NCBI RefSeq assembly: GCF_015999305.1
Contig: NZ_JAEAGP010000001.1
Coordinates: 3,003,001-3,067,000, forward strand
From: Erythrobacter sp. YJ-T3-07
GTDB taxonomy: Bacteria > Pseudomonadota > Alphaproteobacteria > Sphingomonadales > Sphingomonadaceae
DNA: 64,000 nucleotides
Reading direction: 5' to 3'
In this document: positions 8,116 to 17,214 of the stretch, piece by piece
Position numbering within the stretch: the stretch's first letter is position 1
Layout: each line of letters starts with the position of its first letter
The notes under the pieces: model-generated
Told to the model about the DNA's origin: nothing
The model's database searches: none
The model's input: only the letters and a program-made list of their open reading frames with translations
Translations under genes and position numbers: made by a program

Positions 8116-9249
8116 TCAGCTCTCCAGTGCGGCGCGTGCAACCCGCGCATAAATCCGGGCAAGAACGCCGAGGTCCGCGACGGCGACCGCTTCGTCCGTC
8201 TTGTGCATGGTCGCGTTGACCAGCCCGAACTCGATCACCGGGCAGACGCTGCGCAGGAACCGGGCGTCCGACGTCCCCCCGCTGGTGGAGGCTTCGGGCA
8301 CCACGCCAGTCTCCCCCTCCACCGCAGCAGCGATCAGCTGCGAGAATTCGCCCGGGGGGGTCAGGAACGGCTCGCCCGAGATCACGGGCCGCACATCGAC
8401 CTGATGCCGCGCGCAGATCGCGGTGACCTTCTCGCTCAGCGAGGCGCCCGAGTGCAGATCGTTGAAGCGGATCGAGAGGCGCGCACGCGCCTCGCCCGGG
8501 ATCACGTTATGCGCCGGATTGCCGACCTCGATATCGGTGATCTCCAGGTTGCTCGGTTGGAACCAGTCGGTGCCCTCGTCCAGTTCCAGGGCCTCCAGCT
8601 CGGCCATTGCCGCAACAAGGCGCGGGATCGGGTTGTCGGCGAGGTGCGGATAGGCAACGTGGCCCTGCGTGCCCTTGGCGCTGAGCCACATGTTGACCGA
8701 GCCGCGCCGCCCGATCTTCATCATGTCGCCCAGCCGGTTCACGCTGGTGGGTTCGCCGACGAGGCACAGGTCGGGCGTGTGGTCGTTGGCGTGCATGAAG
8801 TCGATCAGCGCGCGCGTGCCGTGCAGCGCAGGGCCTTCCTCATCCCCGGTGATGATGAAGCTGATCGTTCCGGCATCGGCAGGCACTTCGGCAACGGCGG
8901 CGACCATGCAGGCGATCGCGCCCTTCATGTCGACCGCACCGCGCCCGTAGAGCAGGCCGCCGCGCTGTTCGGGCGCAAATGCACCGCTTTCCCAGCCCTC
9001 CCCCGGGGGAACCACGTCGAGGTGCCCGGCAAAGGCGAAGTGCTTCGGGCCAGCGCCGGTGCGGATCGCGAAGAGATTCTCGACCGGGGCCTCGTCCGAC
9101 CCGGCGGGTCCGCTACCGCGCGTGAAGCGATGGACGGTGAAGCCGAGCGGCTCCAGCATCGCCTGCATCTCATCGAACACCGCGCCGGTTGCGGGGGTGA
9201 CGCTGGGCGCGGCGATCAGCCGCTTGGCGAGGTCGAGAACATCAGTCAT
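8116..9249 (-). CDS. dapE: Succinyl-diaminopimelate desuccinylase
   Basis: DapE is an M20 family di-zinc hydrolase that releases LL-diaminopimelate from its succinylated form in lysine and peptidoglycan precursor synthesis. The 377-aa protein has the metal-binding FAGHLDVVPPG, the bridging aspartate in GRGAVDMKG, and the catalytic glutamates in ITGDEEG. The EASTSGGTSDARF segment matches the substrate-binding region of DapE. It is divergent from the cupin gene. Confidence 0.93.
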   Translation of the reverse strand: MTDVLDLAKRLIAAPSVTPATGAVFDEMQAMLEPLGFTVHRFTRGSGPAGSDEAPVENLFAIRTGAGPKHFAFAGHLDVVPPGEGWESGAFAPEQRGGLLYGRGAVDMKGAIACMVAAVAEVPADAGTISFIITGDEEGPALHGTRALIDFMHANDHTPDLCLVGEPTSVNRLGDMMKIGRRGSVNMWLSAKGTQGHVAYPHLADNPIPRLVAAMAELEALELDEGTDWFQPSNLEITDIEVGNPAHNVIPGEARARLSIRFNDLHSGASLSEKVTAICARHQVDVRPVISGEPFLTPPGEFSQLIAAAVEGETGVVPEASTSGGTSDARFLRSVCPVIEFGLVNATMHKTDEAVAVADLGVLARIYARVARAALES

Positions 9250-9278
9250 GTCTTGCGCGCTAGCAGGAGACTTCGCCG

Positions 9279-9731
9279 ATGCCCAAGCTCGATCTCGACG
9301 CGATCCCTGAGACCAACGCGACCGGATACCCCGCGCCCTATAGCGAGGTCGTGAAGGGGCGCTGGTATCGCCGGATCGCCACGGCCGTCGGGCTGGAGGA
9401 TTTCGGTGTCAGCCATGTCGTGCTGGAACCCGGCGCGTGGTCGTCGCAACGGCACTGGCACGAGGGCGAGGACGAGATCGTCATTATGCTTTCGGGCGAG
9501 GCAGTGCTGGTCGACGATACGGGCGAGACACCGATGCGCGCCGGCGACATCGCAGCCTTTCCGAAGAACGATGGCAACGGCCATGTTTTGCAGAATCGTG
9601 CGGAGGAGCCGTGCTGTTTCGTGGCAGTGGGCAGGCCCGCTGCCACCGATTGTCATTATCCCGATATCGACATGCACCTGTTCGCCGGTGCGGGGCAGCA
9701 ACGGCGCAAGGACGGATCGCGCTTCGAATGA
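9279..9731 (+). CDS. Cupin domain protein
   Basis: The 150-aa protein is a single-domain cupin. The first cupin motif is visible as HWHEGEDEIVIMLSG, which gives two histidines and a glutamate for metal binding, and the second as NGHVLQNR. Related proteins are uncharacterised, so the substrate is unknown. It starts 29 bp from the divergent dapE. Confidence 0.8.
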   Translation: MPKLDLDAIPETNATGYPAPYSEVVKGRWYRRIATAVGLEDFGVSHVVLEPGAWSSQRHWHEGEDEIVIMLSGEAVLVDDTGETPMRAGDIAAFPKNDGNGHVLQNRAEEPCCFVAVGRPAATDCHYPDIDMHLFAGAGQQRRKDGSRFE

Positions 9732-9740
9732 TAGTAGCGA

Positions 9741-10610
9741 CTAGTCCCGCGCGGGCTCGGGCAGCGGCCCTGGCTCCATCGCACGGTCGAGCAGGTCGGC
9801 GATCCGCAGCCCCGCCTGGGTCACGCGGCGCTGCGACACCGGAACCGCTGCTTCGATAGCCTGCTGCGTCAGCACGGTCTCATCCGGCAGCGGGCCGTCG
9901 AGCGGACTGCGGCCGAAGGCATTGGGGTAGACGAAGTCGCGCGCGGTCTCCCAGCTCTCGCGGCCCCAGTCGGCGGGCGTGCCACCCGCGAGTTCGGCGC
10001 GTTCGGCGGCGGTGTAGCGGCGCACCAGAGAGGGCCGCGCGCTGGTGATCGCGCGTTCGGCCAGCGGGCCGTCCCAGATCCAGTGGAGGTTGAGGCCCGG
10101 CGCGATGCCATAGGCCGCTTCCCGATCGTTGCCGCCCCGGTCGTCCAGATCGCCCGAATGCAGCGGCATGTGGATGTCGCCGGTGAAGTGGACCACGAAG
10201 GCGAGCGCCTGCAGGCGCACATTGGCGGGCAGGCTCTCGTCAGCGAGAATGCGGAAATTGCGCTCGATCTGCGCGCTGACGCAATTGCCGCCCAAGCAGT
10301 TCTTGCGCACGTCGTAGTCTTCGGTCACCGGCTCGGTCTGGTAATGCCAGGCCGAAGTATAGCCCCAGCGCCAGCCTTCGCGCCGGATGCAATCGGGCCA
10401 GGTCGCCGCCTCGACCAGATTGCCGAGCGGGCAGTCGGGCGTGCCGATCAGGGGCTCGGCGGCGAACAGGCGATCCAGCTTTGCGCGCGTCTCAGGCCGG
10501 ATATTGGCCTGCGCGATCTCTCCGGTGATGCCGTGCGCGTAATAGCCCCAGGCATGGCCCGCGCTCGGCAGCAGCAAGGCGATGCCCGCCAGCGCAGCGC
10601 CGATGCGCAT
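9741..10610 (-). CDS. Secreted S1/P1-type nuclease
   Basis: This family hydrolyses single-stranded DNA/RNA with a trinuclear zinc site. The 289-aa precursor has a signal peptide ending in GHA. The mature N-terminal tryptophan (WGYYAHGITGEIA), which itself ligates zinc in this family, comes next. Further zinc-ligand segments are ATWPDCIR, SAWHYQ, FTGDIHMPLHSGDLDDRGGND and NLHWIWD. The start at 10610 gives a clean signal peptide, while an upstream in-frame extension only shadows the GST gene. It lies 14 bp after the GST stop on the same strand and is probably co-transcribed. Confidence 0.88.
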   Translation of the reverse strand: MRIGAALAGIALLLPSAGHAWGYYAHGITGEIAQANIRPETRAKLDRLFAAEPLIGTPDCPLGNLVEAATWPDCIRREGWRWGYTSAWHYQTEPVTEDYDVRKNCLGGNCVSAQIERNFRILADESLPANVRLQALAFVVHFTGDIHMPLHSGDLDDRGGNDREAAYGIAPGLNLHWIWDGPLAERAITSARPSLVRRYTAAERAELAGGTPADWGRESWETARDFVYPNAFGRSPLDGPLPDETVLTQQAIEAAVPVSQRRVTQAGLRIADLLDRAMEPGPLPEPARD

Positions 10611-10624
10611 GCCAACCCCGCGCC

Positions 10625-11293
10625 TCAAGCCTGCGGCACGCTTTCGTATTGTTCGATGACCCATTGTTCGTCCTCGGCGGCGGCAATCCATTGCTGGAGC
10701 CAGTCGTGCGTCCAGACCGCCTGCATGTAGCTGTCGGCGAAGCCCGGTACACCGAAGCCATAGGTGATGAAACGGCTGACTACGGGGGCGTAGAAAATAT
10801 CCGCCGCGCCGAAGGTGCCGAACAGGAACGGCCCGCCACTGCCGAACCGCGCACGCGCCTCTGCCCACAGGCCGAGGATGCGCACGACGTCGTGCCGGGT
10901 GCCTTCGGAAATCTTCACGTCCGTGTGCCGCGCGCGGATGTTCATCGGGCATTCGCGCCGCAGCGACAGGTACGAGCTGTGCATTTCGGCGACCATCGCG
11001 CGGGCCATCGCGCGCGCCGCGTCTTCCTTCGGCCAGAAGCGATCGCGACCAACCTTGTCGGCCAGATATTCGAGGATCGCGAGACTGTCCCACACGACCG
11101 CCTCGTTGTCCCACAGCACCGGCACCTTACCGGACGAAGGCGTGAGGTCGCCCTCCTTCTGCTTGAGCGCGTCCCAATCCTCGCCGAACAGCGGGACCAG
11201 CAGCTCTTCGAAGGAGAGGCCCGCCTGCTTGCACGCCAGCCAGCCCCGCAGGCTCCAGCTGGAATAATTCTTGTTGCCGATAATCAGTTTCAT
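10625..11293 (-). CDS. Glutathione S-transferase family protein
   Basis: The 222-aa protein has an N-terminal thioredoxin-like GST domain. It carries the NKNYSSWSLRGWLA active-site segment, the cis-proline motif KVPVLWD, and DSLAILEYLA for glutathione gamma-glutamyl binding. A helical C-terminal domain follows. The NYSSWS start resembles bacterial GSTs of the YliJ type. The substrate is unknown. Confidence 0.88.
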   Translation of the reverse strand: MKLIIGNKNYSSWSLRGWLACKQAGLSFEELLVPLFGEDWDALKQKEGDLTPSSGKVPVLWDNEAVVWDSLAILEYLADKVGRDRFWPKEDAARAMARAMVAEMHSSYLSLRRECPMNIRARHTDVKISEGTRHDVVRILGLWAEARARFGSGGPFLFGTFGAADIFYAPVVSRFITYGFGVPGFADSYMQAVWTHDWLQQWIAAAEDEQWVIEQYESVPQA

Positions 11294-11386
11294 GGGTCTG
11301 TCGCGTCGGGCCTTACCGAGATGAACCTCGCGCCTAGAGCGCCGCCTCGCCGCTGTCGAGCATGGCGGCGATGACGGGCAAGAGGC

Positions 11387-12043
11387 TTACGGGGTCAGCG
11401 CGTCGGCAACAATCGCTGCGCGCAGGGCCGCGATCCCCTGCCCCTTTTCGGCACTGGTCAGGTGGATTTCGGGGTAGGCTGCGGGATGCTTCTTCGCCTC
11501 GGCGGCGACCTTGTCGTGCGTTTCGGCCAGCGCGCTCGCCTTGATCTTGTCGCTCTTGGTCAGGACGATGCGATAGCCCACCGCCGCCTCGTCGAGCATC
11601 TTCATCATCGCCCGGTCGGTGTCCTTGAGCCCGTGGCGACTGTCGACCAGGACGAGGGCGCGCGCCAGCACCGGCCGTCCGCGCAGGTAGGTGCGGACCA
11701 CGTTCTGCCACTTCTCGACCACGCTCTTGGGTGCCTTGGCAAAGCCGTAGCCGGGCATGTCGACCAGCCGGAACTGGGTCGGCTGGCCCACTTCGAAAAT
11801 GTTGAGCTCCTGCGTGCGTCCCGGCGTGACCGAGGCGCGTGCAATGCCCTTGCGCATGGTCAGTGCGTTGAGCAGCGAGCTCTTGCCGACATTGGAGCGG
11901 CCCGCCAGCGCGATTTCCGGCACGGTCGGTTCGGGCAGGAACTTGAGCTGCGGGGCGGAGAGCAGGAATTCGACCCGCCCGCTCACCATGCGCGCAGCGG
12001 CGACCTCCTCAGGCGTCTGCGGGCCCGGGCCGGGCGCGCTCAC
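11387..12043 (-). CDS. engB: Ribosome biogenesis GTP-binding protein EngB (YihA/YsxC)
   Basis: EngB is a small essential GTPase acting in assembly of the large ribosomal subunit. The 218-aa protein shows G1 GRSNVGKSSLLNAL, G2 around TPGRTQ, G3 DMPGYG, G4 TKSD and G5 TSAEKG. It starts at a GTG that overlaps the yidC stop (GTGA). It is the last core gene of the rpmH-rnpA-yidD-yidC-engB cluster. Confidence 0.95.
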   Translation of the reverse strand: MSAPGPGPQTPEEVAAARMVSGRVEFLLSAPQLKFLPEPTVPEIALAGRSNVGKSSLLNALTMRKGIARASVTPGRTQELNIFEVGQPTQFRLVDMPGYGFAKAPKSVVEKWQNVVRTYLRGRPVLARALVLVDSRHGLKDTDRAMMKMLDEAAVGYRIVLTKSDKIKASALAETHDKVAAEAKKHPAAYPEIHLTSAEKGQGIAALRAAIVADALTP

Positions 12044-13797
12044 GCCTTGCTTTCCGACTGGGCCTTGGCTGCTTTTTCCGCCCGTTCCTTCTCCGCCGCC
12101 TCACGCAGCTGCGGATGCTTGGAATAGAGGTACTTCTGCTGCGCCAGCGTCAGGATGTTGGAGGTGTTCCAGTAGAGCAGCAGACCGGCTGCGAAGGGCG
12201 ACATCACGAACATCATCACCCACGGCATGATCGAGAAGACCTGCTGCTGCACCGGATCCATCGCCGCCGGATTGAGCTTGAAGGTCAGCCACATGGTAAA
12301 GCCCAGCAGCAGCGCGAGGGGCCCGAGCGCAAGCATGCCCGGCACCTCGAACGGCAGCATGCCGAACAGGTTGAGGATATGCGCCGGATCGGGCGCGGAC
12401 AGATCCTTGATCCAGAACACGAAGGGCTGGTGGCGCATCTCGATCGCAAGGATCAGCACCTTGTACAGCGCGAAGAACACCGGGATCTGCAGCAGCATCG
12501 GCAGGCACCCGGCAACCGGATTGACGCCGCGTTCCTTGAACAGCTTCTGCATTTCCTGCTGCTGGGTGACCTTGTCGTCCTTGTGCTTCTCCTGCAGCCT
12601 TTTCATTTCCGGCTGGATCGCCTTCATGCTCGCCATGCTGGAGAAGCCCTTCTGGGCGACCGGGAACATCAGGCCACGCACGATGCAGGTCAGCAGGATG
12701 ATCGCGACGCCGAAATTGCCGACGACCGAGAAGATCTGGCGCAGCAGCCACAGGATCGGCTTTTCGAACCAGCGGAACCAGCCCCAGTCGATCGCCAGAC
12801 CGAACTGCGCGATGCCGGCGTCCTGATAGGCGTCGAGAACGCCGCTTTCCTTGGCGCCCGCGAACAGCCGCGAGGTGCGGGTGATCTGGCGGCCAGGCTG
12901 CAGAGTCGCCGGATTGTAGATCAGGTCGGCGCGGAACAGATTGTCGCCGAGCGAGCGAAAACCGGTGTCCGGCGCGCTCCCGGCTTCAGGGATCAGCGCG
13001 CCCAGCCAGTAGATGTCGGTGAACCCGATCCACGCCGGGTCGGCCCCGCCAGAGACCGCCTTCTGTTCGACCACGTCGTCGTAATCCGGTCCGTAATCGA
13101 CCGCGCCGTCAAAAGCGCCGATCGGCCCGGAATGCGAAATCCAGGTGCTCTTGCTCGCGGTCAGGCTGGTGCGGGTAATGGTCGCGAAGGGGGAGACGAC
13201 CACGGGCGCGTTGCCGGTGTTGGCAACGGTTTGCTCCGCGGTGATCATGTAGTTGTCGTCGATCGACAGGCGGATGCGGAAGCGCTGGCCCTGCGCATTG
13301 TCCCACCTGAGATCGATTGGGGTGTCGGGCGTCAGCGCCTCGCCACTCGCCTGCCAGACGGTGTCGGCACCGGGCACCTGCGTGCCCTCGCCCACGAAGC
13401 CGAACTGCGCGAAGTTCTGGATCGGCGTGCCGGCGGGCGCGAACAGCTGCACCGGGCCGCTATCCTTGTCGACCGTCGCGCGGTGATCCTTGAGCTCGAT
13501 ATCGTCGATCTTCGCGCCGACGAGGTTGATCGAGCCTTCCACGCGCGGCGCGTCGATCGCGATCCGGTTGCCCGCGCTCAGCGCTTCGTCGAGGTCGACC
13601 GCTTCATCTATCGCGGCCGCCGCGATGGCGGGATTTTGCCCCGTGTCCTGCGCGACGCGCTGTTCCGGCGTCGTCGCCCGGTCGACCTGCTTGGTCTCAG
13701 GCGGGGTCGGATAGTAATAGGTGACCGCGGCTTCGTAGCCGAGAATCAGGATGCCGCACAGCACCACGGCGAGGATGAGATTGCGCTGGTTGTCCAA
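12040..13797 (-). CDS. yidC: Membrane protein insertase YidC
   Basis: YidC inserts and folds inner-membrane proteins, alone or with SecYEG. The 585-aa protein has the Gram-negative architecture. An N-terminal membrane anchor (LILAVVLCGILILGYEA) is followed by a large periplasmic beta domain. The conserved insertase domain (about residues 345-560) includes FPVAQKGFSSMASMKAIQP and a substrate-groove arginine. The C-terminal tail is lysine/alanine-rich. It follows yidD by 57 bp and overlaps engB. Confidence 0.96.
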   Translation of the reverse strand: MDNQRNLILAVVLCGILILGYEAAVTYYYPTPPETKQVDRATTPEQRVAQDTGQNPAIAAAAIDEAVDLDEALSAGNRIAIDAPRVEGSINLVGAKIDDIELKDHRATVDKDSGPVQLFAPAGTPIQNFAQFGFVGEGTQVPGADTVWQASGEALTPDTPIDLRWDNAQGQRFRIRLSIDDNYMITAEQTVANTGNAPVVVSPFATITRTSLTASKSTWISHSGPIGAFDGAVDYGPDYDDVVEQKAVSGGADPAWIGFTDIYWLGALIPEAGSAPDTGFRSLGDNLFRADLIYNPATLQPGRQITRTSRLFAGAKESGVLDAYQDAGIAQFGLAIDWGWFRWFEKPILWLLRQIFSVVGNFGVAIILLTCIVRGLMFPVAQKGFSSMASMKAIQPEMKRLQEKHKDDKVTQQQEMQKLFKERGVNPVAGCLPMLLQIPVFFALYKVLILAIEMRHQPFVFWIKDLSAPDPAHILNLFGMLPFEVPGMLALGPLALLLGFTMWLTFKLNPAAMDPVQQQVFSIMPWVMMFVMSPFAAGLLLYWNTSNILTLAQQKYLYSKHPQLREAAEKERAEKAAKAQSESKA

Positions 13798-13854
13798 GAA
13801 CTGCGGTCCTGCTGGTAGTCGTAACGCGAAAGGGAGCGGGGTTGGGCCGTGGCC

Positions 13855-14073
13855 CTAGGGCACCGGGTCCGGGCCGTGGCCACCCCATGGATGACAGCGC
13901 ATTATACGCTTGAAGCCCAGCCATCCACCCTTGATTGGCCCATACTTCTCGATCGCCTCGATCGCATATTGGGAACAGCTGGGCTGGAACCGGCAGGAGG
14001 GCGGCAGGATCGCGCTGGGGCCAAGCTGCCAGCCGCGGATCAGCAGCACCATGACGCGTCTGACCGGCCTCAC
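13855..14073 (-). CDS. yidD: Membrane protein insertion efficiency factor YidD
   Basis: This small protein assists YidC-dependent insertion. It carries the family signature [25 protein letters not shown], and the closing [13 protein letters not shown] chose the GTG at 14073, which overlaps the rnpA stop as GTGA (72 aa), in the same style as the yidC-engB junction. The internal ATG at 14052 would give 65 aa. Confidence 0.88.
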   Translation of the reverse strand: MRPVRRVMVLLIRGWQLGPSAILPPSCRFQPSCSQYAIEAIEKYGPIKGGWLGFKRIMRCHPWGGHGPDPVP

Positions 14074-14456
14074 TTCGACTGCTTCCTGCGCGGGGGCCGC
14101 CCGCGCTGCCCTTCGCCACGCGCAGCCTTCGCCAGTGCGCCGACCAATTCGCTGGAAAGCTTGGCGAAATCGCGTTCCACCCCGCCATCGCGGCCGATCA
14201 GCACGTGATCGTGATCGGGCAGGCCGTGCTCGGGCAGATGGGCCCACAACAGCTCGCGAAAGCGGCGCTTCATCCGGTTGCGCACAACCGCGTTGCCGAT
14301 CTTCTTGGTCACCGTGATGCCGTAGCGCATCCCGCGCCCCTCGTTGGGGCGCACCAGCAGCACGAAACCGCGCGCGGGCACGCGCAGACCGCGATTCGCC
14401 GCAAGGAAATCCGCGCGGGCGGTCAACACATCCTGGCTGGTTACACGCGTGCTCAT
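14070..14456 (-). CDS. rnpA: Ribonuclease P protein component
   Basis: RnpA is the basic protein cofactor of RNase P, which trims the 5' ends of tRNA precursors. The 128-aa protein carries the RNP signature [18 protein letters not shown]. The start at 14456 ([10 protein letters not shown]) is preferred, because the in-frame extension to 14516 would run through a GC hairpin and is not family-like. It sits between rpmH and yidD, its usual place. Confidence 0.93.
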   Translation of the reverse strand: MSTRVTSQDVLTARADFLAANRGLRVPARGFVLLVRPNEGRGMRYGITVTKKIGNAVVRNRMKRRFRELLWAHLPEHGLPDHDHVLIGRDGGVERDFAKLSSELVGALAKAARGEGQRGRPPRRKQSK

Positions 14457-14474
14457 GGAACCCGGAAAGGCAAA

Positions 14475-14496
14475 CGGGCCCCCGATCGGGAGCCCG
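14475..14496 (-). other. GC-rich hairpin between rpmH and rnpA
   Basis: CGGGCTCCCGATCGGGGGCCCG on the coding strand can fold into a compact stem, followed by GTTTGCC. It may act as a partial terminator or processing site that sets the rpmH/rnpA expression ratio. That role is inference. Confidence 0.4.
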
Positions 14497-14549
14497 CAAG
14501 CTTGAGCGTCAGGCACAAGAGCCCTCGCTCGCGTAAAAGCCGAATCGGC

Positions 14550-14684
14550 TTACGCGCAAAGCTTCTTGCGGCCACGCTTGCGGCGTGCGGCGAGAACCTT
14601 GCGGCCGCCGGTGGTCGCCTTGCGCGCGAAAAAGCCGTGGCGACGCGCACGAACGAGATTGCTGGGCTGGAAAGTCCGCTTCAT
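14550..14684 (-). CDS. rpmH: 50S ribosomal protein L34
   Basis: The 44-aa protein starts [18 protein letters not shown] and ends [11 protein letters not shown], the whole L34 signature. It is the promoter-proximal gene of the rpmH-rnpA-yidD-yidC-engB cluster. Confidence 0.96.
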   Translation of the reverse strand: MKRTFQPSNLVRARRHGFFARKATTGGRKVLAARRKRGRKKLCA

Positions 14685-14779
14685 GATACCCTCGAAAAAC
14701 TGGATCGACCAACCGCGCATGGCGCGAATCGGTCTCAGGTGCCTCCGACCCGAAAGGCCGGAACTTCAAGCGCGCGCCA

Positions 14780-15631
14780 CTAAGGGATCGTGGCGGTCAC
14801 GTCAAGATAGGCGATGCGTGGTGCCACCTCCGGCGCGTTGTCGTTCGCGGCCGCACCGATCGTGCGCGCGAGCCATCCGCGCATGTCCTGCGCATCGAGC
14901 CAGCGGGCGCGGGCATTGGGCACCGAATTGGTCATCGCGTAGAAACTGCGCGCGCCCTCATCGCTCATCCCCATTTCGCGGTAATAGTCGAGGTAATAGC
15001 GGTGCTCTGGCGCGCCGGCGGCAAAGTCGCGCGCCTCGCGCCCGCGGTTGTCGCGCCAGGAATGGACCGCGAAGCGCGCGCCATCCTCTACCTCGCGCCG
15101 GACGCCGGCGAGGAACAGCTCGACCGCGCCCGAGCGGACCGATCCGCCTGCGGGCACCCGCGTGGTCAGCCCCGCCTCGCGGATCATCCGCCCGACTTCC
15201 AGATTGGCGCGGTCGTTCTCGGTCCCCGGTGCCTCCACCAGATCGAGCGTCCGCAGCCCGGGATACGCGTTGAGCAATGCGGCGAACTGGCCCGGTGTCG
15301 CCGCATTGGTCGTGCCCACCAGAACCGCGCGCGAAGGGTCGACCACGCGGAACGGGCCGAACGCCGCGATCGCGCTGGGCGCGCGAGCCCGGAAAGACGC
15401 AATCGCGCGATCGGCGGTGGCGTATTCCAGCCGCGGCTCATCAACGAAATCTTCGGCGTAGAGGAATTCGGGCGCAGCATCGTCCTCGTAGAAGCGCGGA
15501 TCGCTCTCCTCGATCCACTCTTCCGTTTCAGTCACCTGAATCACCCAGCTCTCGGCCTGCAAGGGGGAAGGGAGCAGGCCGAGAGACGCGATCAGTGCGG
15601 GTATGAGGGGGGTTTGCCAACGCACCGGCAA
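14780..15631 (-). CDS. Secreted ClpP/crotonase-fold protein (COG3904-like)
   Basis: The 283-aa precursor has a signal peptide ending around PLQA. The central part (GLRTLDLVEAPGTENDRANLEVGRMIREAGLTTRV, then GGSVRSGAVELFLAG) resembles periplasmic ClpP-fold proteins. A serine in RSGA sits where the ClpP nucleophile would be, and HSW could supply the histidine. An acidic N-terminal stretch (ETEEWIEESDPRFYEDD) precedes this fold. Proteolytic activity is inferred from the fold only. It is divergent from the comM remnant. Confidence 0.6.
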   Translation of the reverse strand: MPVRWQTPLIPALIASLGLLPSPLQAESWVIQVTETEEWIEESDPRFYEDDAAPEFLYAEDFVDEPRLEYATADRAIASFRARAPSAIAAFGPFRVVDPSRAVLVGTTNAATPGQFAALLNAYPGLRTLDLVEAPGTENDRANLEVGRMIREAGLTTRVPAGGSVRSGAVELFLAGVRREVEDGARFAVHSWRDNRGREARDFAAGAPEHRYYLDYYREMGMSDEGARSFYAMTNSVPNARARWLDAQDMRGWLARTIGAAANDNAPEVAPRIAYLDVTATIP

Positions 15632-15795
15632 ATTCTTGCCGCCCGCCGCGTTACCATCGCCCTCGTGAAAATGGTTGCCACGCCGCTAACCCTTTCAGGG
15701 GCCCGGCAGGATTGCCAACTCGACAAGCCAGCGGCGACGCGGCAGACATTGCGGGGCTGGCCGCGTGGCGGCCGCTCTTGGGGGAGGGCCTGCTT

Positions 15796-16712
15796 GTGGT
15801 CGCGCTGGTGCGCACGGTCGCCTATCTCGGGCTCGAGGCCCGCAGCGTCGAGGTGCAGTGCCAGCTCGCCTCGGGCCTGCCGCGCTTCAGCGTCGTCGGC
15901 CTGCCGGACAAGGCGGTGAGCGAGAGCCGCGAGCGGGTGCAGGCCGCGCTCGCCGCGATGGGCCTCGCGCTGCCGCCGAAGCGGATCACGGTCAATCTCT
16001 CGCCCGCCGACCTGCCCAAGGACGGATCGCATTACGACCTGCCGATCGCGCTCGCGCTGCTCGCCGCGATGGGCGTCGCGGACCGCGAGCAGCTGGGGGA
16101 TTTCGTGGCGGTCGGCGAGCTCGCGCTGGACGGACGGATCGTCGGCTCGCCCGGCGTGCTGCTGGCCGCGATGCATGCGAGCGAGGCGGAGTGCGGGCTG
16201 ATCTGCCCCGCTGCGCAGGGCGCGGAGGCCCGCTGGGCGAGCGGCATCCCGGTGATCGCCGCGCCCGATCTGGTCAGCCTGCTCGGTCACCTGAAGGGCA
16301 CGCAGCAACTCTCCGCGCCGCCGCTTGGCGAGGTCGAGGATGCCGCCCCCGGGCCAGACCTGAAACAGGTCAAGGGGCAGGAGACTGCCAAGCGCGCGCT
16401 GGAGATCGCCGCCGCAGGAGGTCACAACCTGCTGATGAGCGGGCCGCCGGGTGCGGGCAAGAGCCTGCTCGCCGCGTGCCTGCCCGGCATCCTCCCTCCG
16501 CTCACGCCAGCCGAGGCGCTGGAGGTGAGCATGGTCCAGTCGGTCGCCGGGATGCTCGAAGGCGGCAAGATCAGCCGCGCGCGACCCTTCCGCGCCCCGC
16601 ACCATTCGGCGAGCATGGCGGCGCTGACCGGCGGCGGGCTGAAGGTGCGGCCCGGAGAGGTCTCCCTCGCGCATCTGGGTGTGCTGTTCCTCGACGAACT
16701 GCCCGAATTCCA
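15796..16712 (+). pseudogene. comM: comM, 5' part (interrupted by IS element)
   Basis: ComM is an AAA+ hexameric helicase that promotes branch migration during natural transformation. This part begins at a GTG (VVALVRTVAYLGLEARSVEV) preceded by GGGGGAGGG at good spacing. It holds the N-terminal Lon-like domain and the Walker A SGPPGAGKSLLA. It is cut immediately after the Walker B LFLDELPEF by the insertion at 16713, and the reading frame then stops at 16725 inside the element. Joining it to the 3' part without the element and one copy of the target duplication gives 1,509 nt, an intact 502-aa ComM frame. The disruption is therefore due to the insertion alone. Confidence 0.92.
16705..16712. 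repeat. 8-bp target site duplication, left copy
   Basis: GAATTCCA flanks the left terminal inverted repeat and is repeated exactly at 20254-20261. Eight base pairs is the usual duplication length for the IS1595 family. Confidence 0.9.
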
Positions 16713-16740
16713 CGGCATTATGTAGCAAGCGCACCAAGAC
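16713..16740 (+). repeat. Left terminal inverted repeat (28 bp)
   Basis: It begins CGGCATTATGTAGCAAGC and is the exact reverse complement of 20226-20253. The match ends at the next base on each side. Confidence 0.93.
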
Positions 16741-16949
16741 AGTTACACGCGCCTGCGCAGGCGGTGGCACTTGTCATTCTTCGGAGTACGGCGCGTGATT
16801 AGGTTGTTTTGGCGCGCAATCCTGCGCTTCGCTCCCACGCGCTCGCTTCATGATGAATATCGGCAGCGCCCGGGCGTGTCCTCGCGCTTCCTTTATCCCG
16901 GCGAACAAGCGACGGTTAGCGGCGTCTGCTGGCTCATCAAGGATGAGGG

Positions 16950-17147
16950 CTAGCAATGGTATCGGTCAGCAATGTGGTCGTTGAAATAGGTCCCTTTGGA
17001 ACCGGCGGCCAGCAAGCCTTCCCATACTCGGTTAGGCACCCCGCAGTAATCGTAAGGTTTCCCGCGTGGAAACCAAATTGTCAGTCGCTGCGTCGATGGC
17101 TCGTACTCTGCGCGCTTGATCGCTCTCGACTCTGGGAAATACGGCAT
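16950..17147 (-). CDS. KTSC domain protein (passenger gene)
   Basis: The 65-aa protein starts MPYFPESRAIKRAEYEP, with a GGGAG ribosome-binding site 8 nt before the ATG. It carries the KTSC-domain pattern YDYCGVPNRVWEGLL followed by AGSKGTYFNDHI. KTSC proteins are small, often encoded on phages and mobile elements, and have no settled biochemical function. A longer frame starting at 17186 is possible but lacks a site. It is read toward the left end of the insertion element. Confidence 0.75.
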   Translation of the reverse strand: MPYFPESRAIKRAEYEPSTQRLTIWFPRGKPYDYCGVPNRVWEGLLAAGSKGTYFNDHIADRYHC

Positions 17148-17214
17148 CGTCTCAACTCCCCTAACCAGGGAGGGGGCATACCACACCCTAAACTGACTCC
17201 ACAGCCGGGGCGGG

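Noticed and set aside
16774..16956. 60-codon frames near the left end of the insertion element
   Set aside because: Both strands carry short frames, but neither has a family feature or ribosome-binding site.
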